Notes under the pieces: generated by a model
The model's database searches: none
Told to the model about the DNA's origin: nothing
What the model saw: the letters and a program-made list of their open reading frames with translations, nothing else
Shown: piece after piece, positions 1 through 3,556 of the stretch
How positions within the stretch are numbered: the stretch's first letter is position 1
Layout: each line of letters opens with the position of its first letter
Translations under genes and position numbers: made by a program
Origin: Acidobacteriota bacterium
GTDB taxonomy: Bacteria > Acidobacteriota > Polarisedimenticolia > J045
Reading direction: 5' to 3'
Assembly (NCBI GenBank): GCA_024276295.1
Contig: JAJRXN010000415.1
Span: 1-5,673 of the forward strand
Length of the DNA stretch: 5,673 nucleotides

Positions 1-43
1 CGCGGTCGTCGAAAGCGTCGAATCGGGACCGCTCCCGTCACGC

Positions 44-65
44 CGGGCGCCGCCTTTCGCGCCCG
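44..65. repeat. 7-bp inverted repeat next to the sigma-54 promoter
   Basis: The arms CGGGCGC (44-50) and GCGCCCG (59-65) are perfect reverse complements separated by 8 nt, ending 7 nt before the -24 element. It could be a protein-binding site, but enhancer-binding proteins usually bind further upstream, and GC-only palindromes arise easily in such DNA. A second dyad, GCGGTC (2-7) and GACCGC (27-32), has a 19-nt spacer and lies at a more usual enhancer distance from the predicted start site. Confidence 0.25.
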
Positions 66-72
66 CGGTCGA

Positions 73-88
73 TGGCACGGCGCTTGCT
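73..88 (+). promoter_or_regulatory. Sigma-54 (RpoN) -24/-12 promoter
   Basis: The sequence TGGCACGGCGCTTGCT matches the published sigma-54 consensus TGGCACG-N4-TTGCW at every fixed position. The GG is at 74-75 and the GC at 86-87, with the required 10 bp between them. It would start transcription near position 99, leaving a leader of about 53 nt before the ATG at 152. No other full match was seen on either strand in the window. Sigma-54 promoters need an AAA+ enhancer-binding protein; none is encoded here, and its upstream site may lie in 1-72 or beyond the left edge. Sequence match and placement are seen; activity is inferred. Confidence 0.8.
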
Positions 89-137
89 CCCCGACCTGGT
101 GGACGGACACGACGCGACGGGCCCCGGGCGGTCCGTC

Positions 138-143
138 GGGAGG
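138..143 (+). promoter_or_regulatory. Ribosome binding site GGGAGG, decides the start at 152
   Basis: GGGAGG ends 8 nt before the ATG at 152 and 14 nt before a second in-frame ATG at 158. The spacing favours 152 as the start. The frame is open upstream to the window edge, so this site together with the signal peptide fixes the start. Confidence 0.7.
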
Positions 144-151
144 ACACGACG

Positions 152-712
152 ATGACGATGAAGCGGTTTTCTTTCGTGATGCTGGCGCTGACGCTGCTGG
201 CGGCGGCTCCCGCCGCATCGGCCCAGACCTCGGCGGCCGAGGAGACGGCCGGCAACGTCCGCGTCGAAGGACGCGTCGTCGCCATCGAGCACGTCGAGCA
301 GGCGACCCGGAACCACGGCCAGGGCGCGGCCGACATGATCCGGATCCGGACCCGCTCCGGCGAGGAGATGCATCTCGTCCTCGGACCGCAGGGCGTCTGC
401 GACGGATGTCTGCGGGTCGGCGACCAGGTCCGCGTGCACGCACGGCCGACCGGAGCGAACGCCGGGGGCGAGGCGGCGCGGTACGAGGTCCGGACGATGA
501 CGGTCCGCCGCACCGGCCGGACCCTGCACTTCGGCGACGGGCCGGCGGCGCGCGCCGGCATGGGTGCCGCGGACGGCATGGGCCCCGGCAGCCACCAGCG
601 TGCCGGTGACCGGACGCGGATGCACCAGCGGGATCGCATCCACACACCGGGGACCGGCGCAGGGACGGGCGCGGGAGCCGGCCACCGTCACGGCGGAGGC
701 GGGCGTCGCTGA
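152..712 (+). CDS. Small secreted protein with putative OB-like beta-barrel, CDGC motif and His-rich tail
   Basis: I do not recognise this 186-residue protein as a named family. Residues 1-24 form a clear signal peptide: K4/R5, a hydrophobic stretch at about 6-20, and an A-S-A|Q cleavage site after residue 24. It should therefore be periplasmic or secreted. Residues 35-118 alternate beta-strand-like stretches (VRVEGRVVAIE, MIRIRTRSGEEMHLVLG, VGDQVRVHARP, YEVRTMTV) in the manner of a small OB-type barrel. Within it, C83-D-G-C86 could bind metal or form a disulfide. Residues 130-186 are low complexity, rich in Gly, Arg, Met and His (H148, H158, H164, H178, H180), and may bind metal or be disordered. 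The gene lies alone behind a sigma-54 promoter and ends 31 nt before a strong hairpin, so it is probably monocistronic and conditionally expressed. The CDS call is firm; the fold and metal ideas are inference. Confidence 0.85.
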   Translation: MTMKRFSFVMLALTLLAAAPAASAQTSAAEETAGNVRVEGRVVAIEHVEQATRNHGQGAADMIRIRTRSGEEMHLVLGPQGVCDGCLRVGDQVRVHARPTGANAGGEAARYEVRTMTVRRTGRTLHFGDGPAARAGMGAADGMGPGSHQRAGDRTRMHQRDRIHTPGTGAGTGAGAGHRHGGGGRR

Positions 713-743
713 GCCGGCGATCGGAAGCGACCGGCACCACGGA

Positions 744-771
744 AAAGGGCGGCCGCATCCGGCCGCCCTTT
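744..771. terminator. Bidirectional intrinsic terminator
   Basis: A perfect 12-bp stem (744-755 with 760-771; AAAGGGCGGCCG against CGGCCGCCCTTT) closes a CATC tetraloop. On the plus strand it runs into TTTCT, and on the minus strand into TTTTCC. It lies 31 nt after the stop of the plus-strand gene and 32 nt after the stop of the convergent lipoprotein gene, so it probably ends both transcripts. The U-tracts are short, but the stem is very stable. Confidence 0.85.
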
Positions 772-803
772 CTCGTCGTGTGTCCCGGCAACGCGCCGCG
801 GCG

Positions 804-1199
804 TCAGGACGCGGCGGTCTCCTCACCGTGTTCGTGCTCGTGGCCCTCGGCACCCTCGCCCTCTTCGGAGTGGGCCATCTTGTGCTTGAGGAACATCCCG
901 CACGAAGCGCACTTGCCATCGCCCTCGGTCATCCGGGCGTAGTGGGACTTGCCGTTCATCTCGCAGTACCAGGCACCGTCCGGCAGGGCCTCGACCGGTA
1001 CCGGTGGGTCGAACTCGGTCCCTTCCGCCGCCACCTCGACCATCTCGGCCATTCCGGGCATGGCCTGCTCCGCCTGCTGTTCCGCCGGGGCGGCCGTCTC
1101 GCCCGCAGCCGGTTCAGCCTGCTCCGCCGCCTTCTGACCGCAGCCCGCGAGCAAGGCGAGGGCGACCACGATCACCAGCAGAAACGCGAATCGACGCAT
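804..1199 (-). CDS. Lipoprotein with HMBD-like metal-binding module (CxxCGM) and His-rich tail
   Basis: This 131-residue protein starts with a lipoprotein signal: M-R-R, a hydrophobic core, and lipobox L-A-G-C20. G21 after the Cys would, by the usual rule, send it to the outer membrane. Residues 22-60 are an Ala/Glu/Gln-rich linker. Residues 77-106 carry WYCEM (C79, M81), then GKCASCGMFLK (C97, C100, M102). This resembles the heavy-metal-binding domain of CusB-like proteins and copper ATPases, whose pattern is Y-x-C-P-M-H-P ... C-P-x-C-G-M. Here the first Pro and His-Pro are replaced (CEMNG). The tail GHEHEHGEE (119-127) adds three His in an acidic stretch. The likely role is binding copper, zinc or a similar ion in the envelope; this is inferred. 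The ATG at 1199 is fixed by a perfect Shine-Dalgarno. The gene converges with the small secreted-protein gene on a shared terminator. Confidence 0.88.
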   Translation of the reverse strand: MRRFAFLLVIVVALALLAGCGQKAAEQAEPAAGETAAPAEQQAEQAMPGMAEMVEVAAEGTEFDPPVPVEALPDGAWYCEMNGKSHYARMTEGDGKCASCGMFLKHKMAHSEEGEGAEGHEHEHGEETAAS

Positions 1200-1208
1200 C
1201 GTTCGAAT

Positions 1209-1215
1209 CCTCCTT
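1209..1215 (-). promoter_or_regulatory. Ribosome binding site AAGGAGG of the lipoprotein gene
   Basis: On the minus strand AAGGAGG lies 9 nt before the ATG at 1199. It is a full match to the anti-Shine-Dalgarno core, suggests efficient translation and confirms the start. Confidence 0.85.
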
Positions 1216-1243
1216 GGCCCGACCTGCCGTCAAGCCTCCGACG

Positions 1244-1267
1244 GCGACGCCTGATCTGCGACGCCTG
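1244..1267. repeat. Exact 10-bp direct repeat upstream of the lipoprotein gene
   Basis: GCGACGCCTG occurs at 1244-1253 and again at 1258-1267, separated by ATCT (period 14 bp). It lies 45-68 bp upstream of the lipoprotein start in non-coding DNA, where a tandem regulator site would fit. I could not place a convincing -35/-10 promoter beside it, so its function is unproven. Confidence 0.45.
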
Positions 1268-1296
1268 GTCATCGGGCTTCAGCGGACAGCCGGGAC

Positions 1297-1318
1297 AGAG
1301 TGACAAAGCAGTCACTCT
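1297..1318. repeat. 8-bp inverted repeat downstream of the TPR-hydrolase gene
   Basis: AGAGTGAC (1297-1304) and GTCACTCT (1311-1318) are perfect reverse complements around a 6-nt loop, AAAGCA. The element lies 21 nt past the stop of the minus-strand gene ending at 1340 and about 100 bp before the lipoprotein start. No T-run follows on either strand, so it is not a standard intrinsic terminator. It could be an operator, a transcript-end stem or a weak terminator. Its low GC relative to the surroundings makes chance less likely. Confidence 0.45.
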
Positions 1319-1339
1319 AGCGCAGCACTCCGGAGCGGT

Positions 1340-3556
1340 CTAGCCGGCGTCTCCGGCCTCGATCTCGGCCAGGATCCGCCGGACCCGTTCGGCGTCCGGC
1401 CCGCGCGGCTCGAGGGCCAGCGCCCGCTCGAACGCCTCGCGCGCCGCATGCCGATCGCCGAGGGCCTCGAGCAGGATCGCGCCGAGGGTCCGCGCCAGAC
1501 GGGCCGAGGGCGCGGCGTCGAGGGCCCGGCGGTACCACGCCGCGGCGGCTCCGGCATCGCCGCGGGCGAACGCCAGCTTGCCGAGCGCCTCGAGCGCCGG
1601 CCCGTGCCCGGGATCGAGGGCCAGGGCACTCTCGAACGCCGCACGGGCCTCGCCGGGCCGCCCGCGCGCCGCCTCGATCTCGCCGAGCATCGTCGCCAGT
1701 GCGGCGTCCGCGGCCCGCGATTCCACGAGCGGCGCGAGCACGGAGCGTGCCTCGTCGAGCCGGCCGCGGTCGACCAGCAGGTCGGCCAGCGCGCGCGCGG
1801 CATCGGCCGAGCGCGGGCGGATCGCAAGCGCGCGGCGCAGCGCCTGCTCGGCGCGGTCGAGCGCGTCGGGCGACGCGGCGCCCCGGCGCGCTCTCCACGC
1901 CTCGGCCAGCAGCACGAACGCGCGCTCGTCCCGCGGATCGCGACGCGTCGCCTCCTCGAGCGTGGCGATCGCCGCGGACGGCCGGCCCGCCGTGAGCTGC
2001 GCCTGGGCGAGCACGAGCCGGGCCGGCTGGTTGCCGGGGTTCTTTTCGAGCAACGCCGCGACGAGCCGTTCGGCCTCGGCGCCGGCACGGCGCGGATCCT
2101 CCGGCCGCGTCAGCAGCCGTCGGGCGCGCTCGAGGTCGGCCAGCAGCACGATCGCGTCCTTCGGGTCGGGCCGCACGTCGCCCGGCTGCACGCCGCCCCC
2201 GGAGGCGTAGCCGAGCGAGCGGAGCATGGCACGACGTTCCGCCGTCGCGGCCCCGGCGTCCGGTGCGGTCCCGCCCTCGCCGGCACCTGCGAACTCCGCA
2301 TCCGCCTCGAAGCGCGCGGCGATCTCCTCCGCCAGCGCGCGCGCCACCTCCGGCCGGCTCGCGGCCAGGTTCCGCGTCTCGCCCGGATCGAGGGTCAGGT
2401 CGTAGAGTTCCGGACGCGGCGCCTCGACGTACTTGAACCGCCCGCGGACCAGCGCGGCCAGCGGTGCCCAGCCGTAGGCCCGCGCCGGGTGGAGCGACTC
2501 CATCTCGTACGCCGTCGTCACGACCCGGCGTCGTGCGGACCGTGGCCCCCACGCCGGGCGCAGGTCGCGGCCGTCGAGATGCCCGGGAACGTCGAGCCCG
2601 AGCAGGCCGAGCAGCGTCGGCATCACGTCGACCAGCCCGACGCGCTCGTGCACGACGCGGCCTGCCGGCACGCCGGGGCCGGCGATCAGCAGCGGAACGC
2701 GCTGGGTCGCCTGGTAGACGAACACGCCGTGATCCTTCTCGCCGTGCTCGCCGAGCGACTCGCCGTGATCCCCGGCCGCGACGACCAGCAGACCTGCCGT
2801 CCCGGCCCGCCGGCGGGCTTGTTCGACCAGAACACCGACCGCCTCGTCGGCGAACGCCACCTCGCCGTGGTAGGGGTCGAAGCGCCCGGCGAAGCGGGAC
2901 GGCGGGACGTACGGCAGGTGCGGATCGTAGAGATGCACCCACAGAAGAAACGGCGGCTCGAGCGACGCGAGCCGGGCCAGCGCCGCCTCGGCCACCTGGC
3001 TCGCCCCGCGCTCGCGCCAGTCGAACCAGCTCCGCGGGCCGACGCGCACGCCGTCGTCGTAGCTCTCGAACCCCTGGTCGAGCCCGACGTCCCGGTCGAG
3101 CACGGCGGCGGCGACTACCGCCGCGGTGTGCCAGCCCACGGCCCGGAGTCGCTCGGCGAGCGTCTCGAACCGCCCGGCCAGACGGTCCGGGGCGTTGTCG
3201 CGCACGCCGTGACGGCGCGGGACGAGGCCGGTGAACAGCGAGGCGTGGGCCGGCGCCGTCAGCGGCGCGGGGCTCTGCGCCTGCTCGAACCGCACGCCGG
3301 ACGCCGCCAGCGCGTCGAGCGCCGGCGTCGGCGTCGGCGAACGCCCGTAGCAGCCGAGGGCGTCGGCGCGGGTCGTGTCGAGCGTGACGATCAGCACGCT
3401 CGGGCGCCCCGGCCCTTCCGCCGAGACCACCGCGACGGACGACGCGGCCGCCAGCAGCGCCGCCGTCACGACGACGACGAGACGGGGCGCGGACCGCGGT
3501 CCGCGCCCCCCGAGTCGTTCCGAGCCGCCCGTGGCTACGGTCCTTCCGTACCGCAC
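1340..3556 (-). CDS. Exported sulfatase-superfamily hydrolase (Thr at nucleophile position) with C-terminal TPRs
   Basis: This 738-residue protein has a basic N-terminus, a hydrophobic segment (26-46) ending V-S-A|E that looks like a signal peptide or anchor, an alkaline-phosphatase/sulfatase domain (about 52-400) and about six TPRs (about 490-735). Superfamily metal ligands are visible: D60 in TLDTTRAD, D211/H213 in LYDPHLPY, D263/H264 in GDHGESLGEHG, and H271/H276. LYDLTLDPGETRNLA (385-399) is the usual sulfatase C-terminal signature, and LRSLGY (445-450) is typical of the join to TPRs. The catalytic C/S-x-P-x-R motif reads T100-A-P-A-H104, so formylglycine cannot form. Thr nucleophiles are known in phosphoethanolamine transferases, LtaS and nucleotide pyrophosphatases of this superfamily, so a phosphodiesterase or transferase is more likely than a sulfatase. 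The substrate is unknown. The start is GTG at 3556 with AGGA 4 nt upstream, overlapping the preceding gene by 22 bp, which suggests coupled translation. No better in-frame start precedes the hydrophobic segment. Confidence 0.88.
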   Translation of the reverse strand: MRYGRTVATGGSERLGGRGPRSAPRLVVVVTAALLAAASSVAVVSAEGPGRPSVLIVTLDTTRADALGCYGRSPTPTPALDALAASGVRFEQAQSPAPLTAPAHASLFTGLVPRRHGVRDNAPDRLAGRFETLAERLRAVGWHTAAVVAAAVLDRDVGLDQGFESYDDGVRVGPRSWFDWRERGASQVAEAALARLASLEPPFLLWVHLYDPHLPYVPPSRFAGRFDPYHGEVAFADEAVGVLVEQARRRAGTAGLLVVAAGDHGESLGEHGEKDHGVFVYQATQRVPLLIAGPGVPAGRVVHERVGLVDVMPTLLGLLGLDVPGHLDGRDLRPAWGPRSARRRVVTTAYEMESLHPARAYGWAPLAALVRGRFKYVEAPRPELYDLTLDPGETRNLAASRPEVARALAEEIAARFEADAEFAGAGEGGTAPDAGAATAERRAMLRSLGYASGGGVQPGDVRPDPKDAIVLLADLERARRLLTRPEDPRRAGAEAERLVAALLEKNPGNQPARLVLAQAQLTAGRPSAAIATLEEATRRDPRDERAFVLLAEAWRARRGAASPDALDRAEQALRRALAIRPRSADAARALADLLVDRGRLDEARSVLAPLVESRAADAALATMLGEIEAARGRPGEARAAFESALALDPGHGPALEALGKLAFARGDAGAAAAWYRRALDAAPSARLARTLGAILLEALGDRHAAREAFERALALEPRGPDAERVRRILAEIEAGDAG

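Noticed and set aside
3..155. A plus-strand frame open from the left edge that ends at TGA 153-155, giving an ATGA overlap with the gene at 152, as if an upstream gene ended here.
   Set aside because: The product is Arg/Ser-rich with no motif, and the sigma-54 promoter sits inside it. An upstream gene tail cannot be excluded without more sequence, but I do not support it.
38..919. A 293-codon minus-strand frame covering the small secreted-protein gene.
   Set aside because: It crosses the terminator and overlaps two well-supported genes. Its composition is Arg/Pro-rich, and it has no ribosome site or motifs that I can see.
1228..1233. TTGACG on the minus strand as a -35 box for the lipoprotein gene.
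   Set aside because: A -10 at normal spacing would fall on the Shine-Dalgarno/start region and has no TATAAT-like bases.
564..1343. A 259-codon plus-strand frame across the terminator and lipoprotein gene.
   Set aside because: It runs through the strong hairpin and lies antisense to the lipoprotein gene, which has a lipobox and a perfect Shine-Dalgarno.
3466..3481. ACG/GTC triplet run, as a possible microsatellite or slippage site.
   Set aside because: It only encodes the consecutive Val residues of the hydrolase's hydrophobic segment and is short.
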